DNA of 52,266 bases, taken from Moorena sp. SIO3I8 (GTDB lineage: Bacteria; Cyanobacteriota; Cyanobacteriia; Cyanobacteriales; Coleofasciculaceae). The translations under genes and the position numbers were made by a program. The DNA is taken from the NCBI RefSeq assembly GCF_010692325.1, contig NZ_JAAHHW010000044.1, positions 1 through 52,266 on the forward strand, in the 5' to 3' direction. Shown here one piece after another: positions 27,007 through 36,205 of this stretch (position 1 is its first letter; every line of letters begins with the position of its first letter). The notes beneath the pieces were generated by a model, which was not told the origin of the DNA, did not search any database, and was given only the letters and a program-made list of their open reading frames with translations.

Positions 27007-27208
27007 CAATTACAGCGGTTTACGATTGGGTGAGCTACAAATTCCTGGCTTTTAGGGAACAGGGAACAGGGAACAGGGAACAGGTAAGAGGGAACAGGGA
27101 AAAAATCCTGTGTACCTGATAGTTATGAAAAACGCTGTAAGTATGAAGTTTCAAGTATCAAGTGTAAATTATGACTTGTGAAGTATTACGTATTACATTC
27201 TTCATCCT
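27007..27208. repeat. tandem heptamer (GGGAACA)n
   Basis: About six copies of GGGAACA at 27055-27101 in the convergent space between the CPBP protease and amidase genes. Confidence 0.85.
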
Positions 27209-28612
27209 TCAAAAAACACCATAAAGCTGTTTAATAAATACCATAATCTGATTCCCGTACTCCAAATCTGGATTCCAACGTCTGCCTAAGTCATAAACTG
27301 AAGGAGCAACACCTCTGGGCACATATTCAAAACGAGGGTCTACTATCGGGGTCTCGTTAATCATATCAGTACTGGCATATGCCTTCAGGTGCTGAATGTG
27401 AGCTTTAACTCCTGTTTTCGGGTCAGGAAACGTAGCACCAGCAGCACTAGCCTCAACGGTACCCAATCCACAGAAGTTATTCTGCTCAGGTTTGACCTTA
27501 CCTCCAAAGCGTAAATAATCGGTTTCCAGACACATCTGACAGAAGGCAACATCATGGTTCACTCCCTCATTTTCCGCTTCTTCTATGTAAAGTCTGGGTA
27601 AGTCAGGAAATTGTTTTAAACCGTCTTCATTGTTTTTCTCAAGAAAGCTTTTCAATTGGCTTTCAGTGGCATTTCCCATCCCCATAATTTGATCACCATC
27701 TTCGAGTAAGGTGCGGGGAAGTGAATTTAAAATAACAGTTTTTGTCTGATTTTCCCAGGATGCAGCTATATTAAACTCCTGTAAGTCTACCGCTTTGACA
27801 TAGACAACATTTCCATAACTGATTTGGCGAATATTTTCTCGATCAGTTAGGCTAATCCCGAGCATTTCCACTAAATCAACGGGGATAAAGGCATTGCTAT
27901 TAATTAAAATCCCTTTTTCGTCATACTTCTGTTGTTTAATAAAGATATTGATAGTAGGAAACTCAGGAGTTTTTGGAGTCTGACCGCTCCATTTAATTAA
28001 TCCTTGAGCAATCCCTTTGGCAAATTTTTCCCGCTGATTTTGCAGTAACTCTAGGTCTTGAGGATTGTCGAGAAAACACAACTGCATCAGTACGGAAGAG
28101 ACTGCTACCTGACGACAAAAGGATAAGCCGCGCCGATTGGGAGAGTGGATATCCGCTTGAATGCCACGACTGGGAAGTTCAGGAATTTCTTGGAGTAAGG
28201 CATTCAGTAAGAGCTGAGCATCCAGCTGCCTTTCATCGTTACCATAGATGTAAAAGGCTTCAGCCCCTCGCAGGGAACCGTTAAAGGCATTACCATGGAT
28301 TTCCAAGGCTACGTCACCAGGCACAGCATTGGCATTGATCCATCGAATTGTGTCTCGACGACTGAGAGAGTCAGGAACAACTATACAATCTACTCCCCGT
28401 AATTCCAGCTCTTTAACAATTTCATTACGGGTAAGTATCATTTCCCGAGACTCTGTTGTGCCTAAAGCCACTACTCCCGGGTCTTTGAGGTCATGACCAG
28501 CGGAAATTATAATACGTGCCATGGGTGGGTTTCTTCTCCTTAGTTTACCGTTTTTTGGTCGGAAAATAATTCGGTAGATTGCTTTAAAAAATCGTGCTAA
28601 TAGCTTACGCAT
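27209..28612 (-). CDS. N-acetylmuramoyl-L-alanine amidase with glucosaminidase domain
   Basis: A 467-aa putative bifunctional peptidoglycan hydrolase. The amidase_3 domain (about 33-215) has ISAGHD with the first zinc histidine, RE downstream, LEIHGNAF with the second, and a terminal FLDNPQDLELL in place of the usual ECGFLSNP. A linker domain (about 225-305) resembles a copper-amine-oxidase N-like fold. The C-terminal part (about 325-467: LYIEEAENEGVNHDVAFCQMCLETDYLRFGG...NNFCGLG) is glucosaminidase/FlgJ-like with a candidate catalytic Glu. A start at 28522 (M31), with AAGGAG upstream, is a good alternative. It lacks a classic signal peptide, though the N-terminus is basic and amphipathic. 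Confidence 0.85.
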   Translation of the reverse strand: MRKLLARFFKAIYRIIFRPKNGKLRRRNPPMARIIISAGHDLKDPGVVALGTTESREMILTRNEIVKELELRGVDCIVVPDSLSRRDTIRWINANAVPGDVALEIHGNAFNGSLRGAEAFYIYGNDERQLDAQLLLNALLQEIPELPSRGIQADIHSPNRRGLSFCRQVAVSSVLMQLCFLDNPQDLELLQNQREKFAKGIAQGLIKWSGQTPKTPEFPTINIFIKQQKYDEKGILINSNAFIPVDLVEMLGISLTDRENIRQISYGNVVYVKAVDLQEFNIAASWENQTKTVILNSLPRTLLEDGDQIMGMGNATESQLKSFLEKNNEDGLKQFPDLPRLYIEEAENEGVNHDVAFCQMCLETDYLRFGGKVKPEQNNFCGLGTVEASAAGATFPDPKTGVKAHIQHLKAYASTDMINETPIVDPRFEYVPRGVAPSVYDLGRRWNPDLEYGNQIMVFIKQLYGVF

Positions 28613-28769
28613 TTCGCATTTAAATTGTCAGTTACGGAGAAATAATAAATGAAACCATCAATGATGATTTAGGAATGATGAATACCTCGGGAACTTCTGA
28701 ATGAATGAATGAATGATAGATTGTTTCGCCATTGACCATTACCATTCGGTTAGGGTCAATGGTGTTCAA

Positions 28770-29876
28770 TTAAAGTCCCATTTTGGCACGGGTTGCTGGG
28801 CCGACAATTCCATCTACATCTAAACCGTTTTGTTGTTGGAACTGCTTTACAACTGCCTCGCTACCTCGTCCATAGACACCATCCACATCCAGACTATAGC
28901 CTGCTTTGGCCAAGGCTTGTTGAATAGCACGTACGTCTTCTCCCTTCATGTAAGGTTGGCTTAGGCGCAGTACCCGAAATTGTATTGACTTCTCAGATTC
29001 TTTCTTGGAGGGTACCGAGATCGAAAACCCTTCTGAAAAACTATTGTTTAGTCGTCTCTCGGTTGATGGTCCGTAGGAACCATCTTCGGAAATCCGGTCA
29101 TTGATATTATAGCGGTTCCAAACTCGCTGGAATGCCCGCACTGCTAGGGCGCGAATGTCTCGGGTACCTCTGCCTACGTAGTCGAAATGAACTGGGTCCC
29201 CCCAACCGAGCCATCGCCAGCCGTACTTCTGGAGGTAAGGTCGCCACCTCAGGTAATCTGAAATATCAATGGCTAGACCACTTTGGTGATTACTGCGAGA
29301 CGGACGGGCAGCAATGGGAATACCGCAACGGCGATTTCTGTAGTGGTTATATAGTATTAATTGCTGCGCAATGGTCCGATAGGCTGAATTAATTACCATG
29401 GGAACGCCCCGGTCTTGAATAGCACGTTCGAGGGCTCTTTTGGCAGCGGGTTGGAGCATAGCCCAGACAGCAGGACCTAGTTGCACATCTAAATCATCAA
29501 AGCTGATTAGTACATTCGGGATAAGTCGGTTCATTTCATCAATAATCTGCTTGTCTAGCCCCCGAACCACTTCTGTAGAGCAGGAGGTAACATTCCTGAC
29601 CTTGATGGATATTTTCTTAGGGAACAACTGCTTGTCATCATCCCAAACCTCCACATGGGGTTCGTAGACGTACCAGGTATTCTTGCCATTAAATTCATCT
29701 TTGGTCAAAGCAATCCGCAGGTAAGACTTCTCTTCTTTGAGGTCTACCCAGCTGTGCAGCTCTAGTTCCCTGCCTTTTTTGACCCAAACTTTATCCTCTT
29801 CATTTTCGATCTTCTGGCTGGGTACGGGTTGCTGTTTTAGGAAGGTATCATGTACGATTTTCAAAGATAAGACCAT
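28770..29876 (-). CDS. M15 peptidase with peptidoglycan-binding domain
   Basis: A 368-aa protein. Residues about 1-90 form an SH3-like or beta-rich domain. The middle (about 130-235) is an M15 (VanY/D-Ala-D-Ala carboxypeptidase-like) domain with SNHQSGLAID and GDPVHFDY, which carry the zinc ligands. Residues about 305-368 are a PG_binding_1 domain (KGEDVRAIQQALAKAGYSLDVDGVYG). It should trim peptide stems of the cell wall. It is 157 bp upstream of the amidase gene on the same strand and likely works with it. GAGGGA precedes the ATG. A clear signal peptide is missing, as in its neighbour. Confidence 0.88.
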   Translation of the reverse strand: MVLSLKIVHDTFLKQQPVPSQKIENEEDKVWVKKGRELELHSWVDLKEEKSYLRIALTKDEFNGKNTWYVYEPHVEVWDDDKQLFPKKISIKVRNVTSCSTEVVRGLDKQIIDEMNRLIPNVLISFDDLDVQLGPAVWAMLQPAAKRALERAIQDRGVPMVINSAYRTIAQQLILYNHYRNRRCGIPIAARPSRSNHQSGLAIDISDYLRWRPYLQKYGWRWLGWGDPVHFDYVGRGTRDIRALAVRAFQRVWNRYNINDRISEDGSYGPSTERRLNNSFSEGFSISVPSKKESEKSIQFRVLRLSQPYMKGEDVRAIQQALAKAGYSLDVDGVYGRGSEAVVKQFQQQNGLDVDGIVGPATRAKMGL

Positions 29877-30486
29877 CAGTTTCCCTCATAGATGAAATGG
29901 TGGCAGTAGTCGTGATTGGTGAGTCGTGATTGGTGAGTCGTGATTGGTATTTGTTAGTTCAAGTACACTCCTGCCTAGGAGGAGTGATTAGGACGTTTCA
30001 AGCTAGCTGTTGTTAGCCCTACCAAGCTCAAGACTCTTCCACTATATATTCATATTCAATACTAGAGCCTGGGATTACGGCCAAATCTTTGACAAAATTG
30101 GGCAGAATCCTCCGCTTATAACAGTTAGAGTCAAGAGGATATTAATGTCCTTGGTTAGTTCGACAGGAAACAGCTAATGACTGGGTTACCATGCCCAATC
30201 CCTGTTAATGCAATCAGCATCTCACCCTTAAGTCATATTATGTCTGCTTTAACAATTCCTCGGAAAGGTATAGTAAAATCAGAGGGTAAAAATTTTTTTT
30301 GCTTGTGCCAGTTTAATAACTGGCATATTAGTTAGTAACAAATTACTAATTTGTGATATTCAGCAACTATTATAATAGTTAGGGCGCACGTTTGTGCGCC
30401 CTAAAAATAGCGTTAATCTTCTGATGCAAGCGCTGTCTGTTGTTGAGAGCGCTTCGCTTCCCATCAATTAAGATTATTCGATGATC
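29877..30486. other. 610-bp intergenic with repeats and hairpin
   Basis: Holds three copies of a TCGTGATTGGTGAG unit at about 29910-29950, an AT-rich block at 30270-30300, and a GC-rich hairpin at 30379-30404. No gene is seen; it separates cell-wall genes from the dioxygenase cluster. Confidence 0.55.
30379..30404 (-). terminator. hairpin at 3' end of dioxygenase cluster
   Basis: TTAGGGCGCAC pairs with GTGCGCCCTAA around a 4-base loop, 83 bp past the stop of the last dioxygenase gene. There is no T-run on the minus strand, so termination is a guess. Confidence 0.5.
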
Positions 30487-31791
30487 TCAAACATAGCGAT
30501 CTGCGAGAATTTCCAAAGCACGGTCTGAGCATCCCATTAACCACAGGTTTGACATCCCAGTTTTCTCCCCTAGCAAAATTCGCCGTCTACAGCGGAAGGT
30601 TTCTTCCTCCAAGTAGGCTCCTAGCAAAGTTCGTTTCAGGGAAGGACTCCAGATACCGGTACGTCCATGGAGCACTCGCCAGTTGTCAACTACTAACACC
30701 TGTCCGGGAGTCAGTAGAAATTCGGCATTATAGTCAGGATCTTGTAAGAGTTGGGCAAATCTTCGGTAGGCTGTCAATAGGTCTTGAATTTTATCGTAGG
30801 AAACCTCTAGGGGTATCCTGGTGTTGTGGTTATACCGAATCTGATACACTTCTCCATTTTCATCCAAGTTAATTAGATGATTACGCCGGTAAGCTTCCCA
30901 TTCGTATTTCCGAGCGCTGGAATCATTTTCCGATAGTTTCTCCTCCACAGACAGTCGTCGGCGACCTGCTGGTATATATTCTGTGGTAAGTAGCTCAAAG
31001 AAGTAGGGGTTTTCTGTTTTGATTACCTCTGCTAATTTGAAACCATCAACGACGGTGGAATAGGCTTGTCTGTCGTTATCCGGGTTGTCGTAGAGGGTAC
31101 ATTGCAGAAATTGGATTCCAGTGGGAATATCGTAGGCAGTAACGTCTGTATGATTTCTTAAACGTCCCAATTGATAAGAATGTTGGATAGCCTGAGCAAC
31201 TGCGTTCTTTCTATCCATAGTAAATACATTGGTGGGATGATAACGTTGTCGTAAAGGCCCCACCCGTTCCACCAATGCCCGAAAGCTTTGTTCGTCATTT
31301 GGAGCATTCTCAATTACTGCTACCCCTAGTTCGACGAGCTGATTCAGGTAGGACAATAAAACGTCGTCATCATTCATCACCTCATGATAATCAAAATAAG
31401 AGATAGATACTGATGCATCCCAAAGTTGAGGTTTTGATTTTTGTTTAAGGGCTGGGTCATCGTAACAATGAACTCGTAGCCAGGAAGGATCGAATACACT
31501 GTGATGCCCTGTTTCTTGACCACCCCAGACAATATCCAAATTGCCTTCAGGATCAATTGTCACCTCTTGAGGAGTTGGGTTTAAAGGAATTTTGAGGAGG
31601 TCATGTCCACTATTATTGAGGCTTAAGGTATCTCGCTGAAAGCATTTAGGACAGCGACAGCTATCTAGGAGCCAGAGATGATGGTAAAAGCTTTGATGGC
31701 CATCTTTCCAAGTGATCTCTACACCATTGTCATGGGTTGCTATGGATTCGATGCGAAAAGAAGGTTTGAGTTGTCGAAGTAGCGTGGTCAT
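30487..31791 (-). CDS. gamma-butyrobetaine hydroxylase-like dioxygenase, copy 2
   Basis: A 434-aa Fe(II)/2-oxoglutarate dioxygenase of the GBBH/TMLH type. The N-terminal GBBH-like domain (DUF971 fold) has the zinc cysteines C45, C47 and C50 in CRCPKC and a histidine in TGHHSVFDPSWL. The TauD-type catalytic domain has the iron ligands H-T-D at about 215-217 (RNHTDV) and the distal histidine in VLHGRTGI. A C-terminal extension (MSNLWLMGCSDRALEILADR) is shared with copy 1 and is not typical of carnitine-pathway enzymes. It should hydroxylate a trimethylammonium or related acid; the substrate is unknown. It starts 48 bp after copy 1, with AGGAG upstream. Confidence 0.85.
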   Translation of the reverse strand: MTTLLRQLKPSFRIESIATHDNGVEITWKDGHQSFYHHLWLLDSCRCPKCFQRDTLSLNNSGHDLLKIPLNPTPQEVTIDPEGNLDIVWGGQETGHHSVFDPSWLRVHCYDDPALKQKSKPQLWDASVSISYFDYHEVMNDDDVLLSYLNQLVELGVAVIENAPNDEQSFRALVERVGPLRQRYHPTNVFTMDRKNAVAQAIQHSYQLGRLRNHTDVTAYDIPTGIQFLQCTLYDNPDNDRQAYSTVVDGFKLAEVIKTENPYFFELLTTEYIPAGRRRLSVEEKLSENDSSARKYEWEAYRRNHLINLDENGEVYQIRYNHNTRIPLEVSYDKIQDLLTAYRRFAQLLQDPDYNAEFLLTPGQVLVVDNWRVLHGRTGIWSPSLKRTLLGAYLEEETFRCRRRILLGEKTGMSNLWLMGCSDRALEILADRYV

Positions 31792-31839
31792 TTTAATTTC
31801 AAGCTCCTATTTATCAAGCTCCTAATGTATTTGGTTTCT

Positions 31840-33159
31840 TTAGATTGTGGTGCGGTCTGCCAGAATTTCTAAAGCACGGTCTGAGCATCCCATTAACCAG
31901 ATATCTGACATACCGCTTTTTTTGCCTAGTAACAGTCGCCGTCTGCTACGAAATGTTTCTGGTTTCATGTAGGCTCCCAGTAAAACTCGTCGCAGCTGAG
32001 GATTATGAATGGCGGTACGCCCGTGGAGTAATCGCCAGTTGTCGTTAACTAATACTTGTCCCGGAGCGATCAGAAATTCGGCGTTATATTCAGGAGCTTC
32101 AGCTAGTGCCGTAAATGCTTGGTAGGCTGCATATAAGTCTTGAATCTTATCAGGGGAAACCTCTAGTGGCACTCGGTCTTTTTCATGGTGACGAATCTGG
32201 TAGACTTCACCGGTTTCATCCAAATTAATTACATGCTGGCGATGATAAGTTTCCCATTGGTACTTCTTGGTGCCAATTTCATGCTTAGATACCTTTTCTT
32301 CTACACCAAGGCGACGGCGACCTGTTGGCACATACTCTGTGGTCAGCAACTCGAAGAATTTTGGCTGTTGGGTTCTGAGAACTTCGACAATTTTGAACCC
32401 ATCCACTAGGGTAGAATAAGCCTGTTTGTCATTGTCTGGGTTATCGTATTGGATACATCCGAGAAATTGCAGTCTGGGAGGAACGTTGTAAGATACATGG
32501 TCTGTGTGATTATCTAAACGTTTCATATACTGATAGGCGTGGTGAATATTCCCTGCCAGTTTGTTTGCTGTATCCAAGGTAAAGATATGGGTGGGATGAT
32601 ATCGTTCTTGGATCGGTCCAATCCGCTCTATCAGTGCCTGAAAACTTTCTCGATTCTTGGGCACGTTGTCAATGATGACTACTCCCAATTCCAGCATCTT
32701 GTCCAACCACAGCAACAGTGCCCAATCGTCTTTCATCACTTCGTGGTAATCAAAATGAGGGATGGACACTGATGAATCCCACAGTTGGGGTTTTCGTCGC
32801 TGTTTGAGGGCGGGGTCTGTTTGACAGTGAACTCGCAGCCAAGATGGATCGAATACACTGTGATGTCCAGGTTCTTGACCGCCCCAGACTATATCCAAAT
32901 TGCCTTCACGATCGACCTTGACCGCTTCAGTGATGGGATTGAGTGGCATTTTCAGGGGGTCATGTCCTTCCCCTTCTGAGCTGTTAAGGCTCAATGTATC
33001 CCGCTGGAAGCATTCGGGACAGTGGCAAGCATCCCGCAGCCAGAGGTTATGGTAAAAGCTGTGATGACCATCTTTCCAAGTGACTTGTACACCGTTGTTG
33101 GTCACTGCAACTGATTCGATCCGAAAAGCGGCTTTGAGTTGCCGAAGTAGGGTTGTCAT
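31840..33159 (-). CDS. gamma-butyrobetaine hydroxylase-like dioxygenase, copy 1
   Basis: A 439-aa paralog of the next gene, similar along its full length. C45, C47 and C50 (CHCPEC) with H99/H100 form the expected structural zinc site of the N-terminal domain. H218, D220 (NHTDH) and H379 (LLHGRT) form the iron triad; R390/R391 are placed to bind 2-oxoglutarate. The two copies differ around the substrate region (HVSYNVPPRL here, VTAYDIPTGI there), which suggests successive or alternative hydroxylations rather than redundancy. It follows panD by 47 bp on the same strand with AAGGTG upstream of the start. Confidence 0.85.
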   Translation of the reverse strand: MTTLLRQLKAAFRIESVAVTNNGVQVTWKDGHHSFYHNLWLRDACHCPECFQRDTLSLNSSEGEGHDPLKMPLNPITEAVKVDREGNLDIVWGGQEPGHHSVFDPSWLRVHCQTDPALKQRRKPQLWDSSVSIPHFDYHEVMKDDWALLLWLDKMLELGVVIIDNVPKNRESFQALIERIGPIQERYHPTHIFTLDTANKLAGNIHHAYQYMKRLDNHTDHVSYNVPPRLQFLGCIQYDNPDNDKQAYSTLVDGFKIVEVLRTQQPKFFELLTTEYVPTGRRRLGVEEKVSKHEIGTKKYQWETYHRQHVINLDETGEVYQIRHHEKDRVPLEVSPDKIQDLYAAYQAFTALAEAPEYNAEFLIAPGQVLVNDNWRLLHGRTAIHNPQLRRVLLGAYMKPETFRSRRRLLLGKKSGMSDIWLMGCSDRALEILADRTTI

Positions 33160-33206
33160 GTTTCACCTTTATCTTTTGTTTTACTTGGTTTCCATGTATT
33201 TGAGGA

Positions 33207-33424
33207 CTAGGCTTGAGCCCCCACCATTACCTTTGACTTAGACGTCAATTGTTTGCCGTTAGTGGTTTGATAGCCGTTGTATTCTAGTGTCTCTCCATTA
33301 GGGCTGAGAGTAGGGGTCAGAGTCTGGTAAAAAACTTCCTGACAGCAGTTGTTTTCGTCAGCAATCAGTACCCGCGCTTGGTGTCCGCTAGTCAAAATTT
33401 CAGCGCGATGAAGCGAAGCTTCCG
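33207..33424 (-). pseudogene. displaced 3' part of panD
   Basis: Bases 33207-33404 encode AEILTSGHQARVLIADENN and a tail, 65 residues in all. This fits the C-terminal end of the upstream decarboxylase (the strand that follows CDR), but it is in another frame because of a 26-bp insertion at 33405-33430. Without the insertion panD would be 161 residues. A start (MSQW) further upstream in this frame overlaps the first part and is probably unused. Confidence 0.7.
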
Positions 33425-33430
33425 CTAAAA
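33405..33430 (-). repeat. 26-bp palindromic repeat interrupting panD
   Basis: The core contains GCGGAAGCTTCGCTTC, a near palindrome, and is flanked by a 5-bp direct duplication (GCGAT on the plus strand at 33405-33409 and 33431-33435), like a target duplication. Removing 26 bp joins CDR directly to AEIL in one frame. Confidence 0.75.
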
Positions 33431-33718
33431 GCGATCGCATTGCTCGTTTGCCCAGATAATCAAGGTATCTCCCTCTTTGCACAGTAGCGCTCCCCCTCCA
33501 TTGGGACATATTTGTCCTGAACCTGCTTCTCCTGGCAACACATAGGTTGACCAGCGATTGCCATTGTCAATGTTGACAATTTCTACTTCTTCGAGGGGTA
33601 AAATCCCTACCTGTGCCAGCAAGTCGGAGTCAATCGTGACACTGCCCACATAGTGGCGGTTTGCCTCAGTCACACGCACTCGATGTAGCTTGGCGTGCAT
33701 TAGTTTGATGGTCGCCAT
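33425..33718 (-). CDS. panD: aspartate 1-decarboxylase (PanD-type), 3' truncated
   Basis: A 97-aa protein that aligns with PanD from its start ([21 protein letters not shown]). All active-site residues are present: K10, H12, Y23, the G25-S26 self-cleavage site that yields the pyruvoyl group, R55, T58 and Y59; the [12 protein letters not shown] strand also fits. PanD makes beta-alanine from aspartate. The frame stops at TAG soon after CDR because of a repeat insertion, so the final strand and helix (usual length 115-130) are lost unless ribosomes shift. GGAGGA lies just upstream of the ATG. Being second in a cluster with methyltransferase and GBBH-like genes, it may serve secondary rather than pantothenate metabolism. 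Confidence 0.8.
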   Translation of the reverse strand: MATIKLMHAKLHRVRVTEANRHYVGSVTIDSDLLAQVGILPLEEVEIVNIDNGNRWSTYVLPGEAGSGQICPNGGGALLCKEGDTLIIWANEQCDRF

Positions 33719-34180
33719 GATTTATCCTCCATTGAGTTTAATGAATTAAAATTCAATTGACTTGAACGAGCCTATTTCTGGACTTAGCCATTGGCATTTT
33801 ACGATCTCTATTTGAGATTGCTATACCATCGCTCCAACAATCACCAAAAACCTAAATCACTTCGGTTAATCAGTGATTTATGAGTCTCGAAATACGGATT
33901 TTTTCTCGTCTGCCATGATTACTAAATAGGCGATTTTTAGCAGCTATTCAGTAATAGAAGTTGACACATTTTTTGATACATCACTATTTTCATGAAAATA
34001 CATCGATTTACCTTTCTCCCTCCCGCCCTATCCCTTTCTATCCATTGAAATAGCCAGTTTAACAGTTACTTAACTGGCGCTCTAGCTCCTTTAGAAGCGG
34101 CTAGGGGAAATACTTGCACTTCAAATTATATAAAATCATCTGTTTCTATCCATTCCGTGCTGTGTTTGCTATCTATATTC
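33719..34180. other. 462-bp intergenic upstream of panD
   Basis: AT-rich, with no open frame of note. It likely carries the promoter for panD and the two dioxygenase genes and the end of the methyltransferase/AllA-like transcript. I cannot point to a convincing -35/-10 pair. Confidence 0.45.
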
Positions 34181-34786
34181 TCAGTCTTCTTCAGGTTTAC
34201 GAAGGGGAATCTTTAGACAAGTATCTTGCTCCTTCAACAATAGACAATCTACGGTAGCATAGATACTGCCTTGTTTATTTTTATAGACTACTTCTCCAGA
34301 CAGTGGTAAGGGAGCTGTGTGCCATACTCCAGGATGAATTGATATGCCGTAACTACCATCAGAGTAAAGCGCTACAAAATCTTCTGCTTTGACATTGTCC
34401 CCAGGAGGCGCTAATAAAAAGATGCTAGGTTCACCATTTTTAGGAATAAAAGCCTCTCCTGCATCTAGATGGGCGCTAAGCCAATGCACTAGCACATAGT
34501 TAGAGTTAGTTTCAGGATCAACTACAGCCTTTCCAGTTGCACCACCGCGAGCATTTTTATGGTCAGCGGAAAGCACCGTAGAACCACGCCAATATACTTT
34601 GAATTCGTCTTCAATAAATGTACCATAACCCCCCCTAGCAATAAGAGGTCGTTTCCCTGGGTTTGGCCATTTACACAACTCTATTTCAACATCTTCAAAA
34701 TCCGTGAATACATTTCCTAATCCTTCAGCATTTTTTGAGTTTAGCTTTTTTAATGGAACGTCATAGTATTTGCATGGTGTAGCCAT
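34181..34786 (-). CDS. ureidoglycolate lyase (AllA)-like cupin
   Basis: A 201-aa protein. The C-terminal half has the AllA pattern: AGEAFIPKNGEPSIFLLAPPGDNVKAEDF, then SDGSYGISIHPGVWHTAPLPL, matching the AFIP...G and GVxxxxGxWHxPLLPL segments of ureidoglycolate lyases. AllA releases urea from ureidoglycolate in purine breakdown; here no other allantoin genes are near, so a recruited role on an amide, ureido or imidate group is more likely. It begins 24 bp after the methyltransferase stop with AAGGGA upstream, so the two are cotranscribed. AllA proteins are usually around 160-170 aa, so this one is longer at the N-terminus. Confidence 0.7.
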   Translation of the reverse strand: MATPCKYYDVPLKKLNSKNAEGLGNVFTDFEDVEIELCKWPNPGKRPLIARGGYGTFIEDEFKVYWRGSTVLSADHKNARGGATGKAVVDPETNSNYVLVHWLSAHLDAGEAFIPKNGEPSIFLLAPPGDNVKAEDFVALYSDGSYGISIHPGVWHTAPLPLSGEVVYKNKQGSIYATVDCLLLKEQDTCLKIPLRKPEED

Positions 34787-34810
34787 GATTTTCCCTTAAA
34801 CTATCAGCAA

Positions 34811-36205
34811 TTAGTGCTTTTTAAGCACGAGAGCAACCATTGGTTCTGTTTCAAAGATGTTAAACTCTACTCGATCGAGTATACTCCATGACAGCTCTTC
34901 GAGAATCTCTTGTAATGAATCGTTGCTTTCGTAGTAGTCAACTCGCAGGGTGAGGACAAAATATCCTCCAGACTTCAATAGTTCGAATAGGTTTCGCAAC
35001 CCTTTAGGATGGGCGTGACCAAAGGTGAATACCCCCAACACCACAATCCCGTCGAACGCCTCAGGAGTAGAGAAGGTTAGAGGTTCTGCCACGTTCCCTT
35101 GGTGCAAGGCCGTGTAAACTTGCTTCTTCCTAGCTACCTCCAGCATTTCCTCGGAGAAGTCAACTGCTGTAATGTTGGTGTATCCTAGGTCTGCCAGAGC
35201 CTCACCTACCATTCCTGTACCTGCTCCAACATCAAGAATGCTTGCTGCTTTATTTGGCAGTACCTTTGCCAGAGCCCTAGCGGATAGAACGGGAGAGCAA
35301 CGATAGGTCTCGTCTAAGTCAGCATCGTAAATGGTCGCCCAAGCATTGTACTTATCTTTTAAAGTTTTTTCATCATTAGTTCCGTAGATCCACGACACGC
35401 GATCGCTTACCTTTTGACAGCGATAGAAACTCCATCCGAGTTCCCGAGCTGCAATCGCCTCGCACATCTTATTATAGGAAGCGCTAAGTTGCGGATACTT
35501 GCTCAGAGCTAGCTCTGACAACAGTTGGTAGCTCTTATTTAGGTGTTCGCTCAAGTCTTTAGCGTCCAACACCATCAAGCCAATTTCACTGAGTGTTTTT
35601 GCGTAGGACTCATAGCTAAATGTTGGTTCAAACAGTAGTCGTTGATAAACGTGCTTTTGGCCTTCTGCGCTGATCTCGGACACTGGCGTGATCAGATCAT
35701 CGAATAGGAAGATGCCTTGTTCTTGAAGAACACGGTAAATCTCCTTCAGAGCTAGCTCCCGCTGGTGGACATGGTAAAGGGTGGCTTGGCTCCAGACATG
35801 GGTAAAGGAATTGTCTGAGAAAGGTAGGCTAGTTACTGATGCTTTCTGAAAGGACAGGCGTAGGGAGGGATACTCCTGAGCTAATGCCTTGGCATTGTCA
35901 ACCCGGACTGCACTGATGTCAATGCCCACAACTTCACATCCTGTCTGCTGGGCTAGCCAGATAGCGGTGTTGCCGTTGCCGCAACCGATATCAAGTACCC
36001 GAGATTCAGTAGTCAGCCCACTGCAGGCTAGCATATATTCATTCCAACGGTGGCAAGCTGGGACAAAGTCTTGAGCACGAGCGTCCGCTAAGTTTTCAAA
36101 ATAGCCCCAATGTAAACTGCCTTCAGAATCCCAGAAGCTACGATACATGCTGTCTTCGTGATCGTAAAACGCTTCTGTGTCCGCTTCTGTATATTTTTGT
36201 GTCAT
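34811..36205 (-). CDS. two-domain SAM-dependent methyltransferase
   Basis: A 464-aa protein with two class I methyltransferase domains in one chain. Domain 1 (about 15-260) has motif I VLDIGCGNGN and the motif IV-like SLPFSDNSFTHVWSQATLYHV, in the style of sarcosine/dimethylglycine or phosphoethanolamine N-methyltransferases. Domain 2 (about 280-464) has ILDVGAGTGMVGEAL and FDGIVVLGVFTFGHA, like Williams-Beuren/UbiE-type enzymes. Fused tandem domains often carry out successive N-methylations. It is first of five genes on this strand and divergent from ctaA. The substrate is unknown. Confidence 0.85.
   Translation of the reverse strand: MTQKYTEADTEAFYDHEDSMYRSFWDSEGSLHWGYFENLADARAQDFVPACHRWNEYMLACSGLTTESRVLDIGCGNGNTAIWLAQQTGCEVVGIDISAVRVDNAKALAQEYPSLRLSFQKASVTSLPFSDNSFTHVWSQATLYHVHQRELALKEIYRVLQEQGIFLFDDLITPVSEISAEGQKHVYQRLLFEPTFSYESYAKTLSEIGLMVLDAKDLSEHLNKSYQLLSELALSKYPQLSASYNKMCEAIAARELGWSFYRCQKVSDRVSWIYGTNDEKTLKDKYNAWATIYDADLDETYRCSPVLSARALAKVLPNKAASILDVGAGTGMVGEALADLGYTNITAVDFSEEMLEVARKKQVYTALHQGNVAEPLTFSTPEAFDGIVVLGVFTFGHAHPKGLRNLFELLKSGGYFVLTLRVDYYESNDSLQEILEELSWSILDRVEFNIFETEPMVALVLKKH

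Noticed and set aside
34181-34786. Purine-breakdown role for the AllA-like protein
   Set aside because: No allantoinase or allantoate genes are nearby, and it is cotranscribed with a methyltransferase, so a classical role is not supported.
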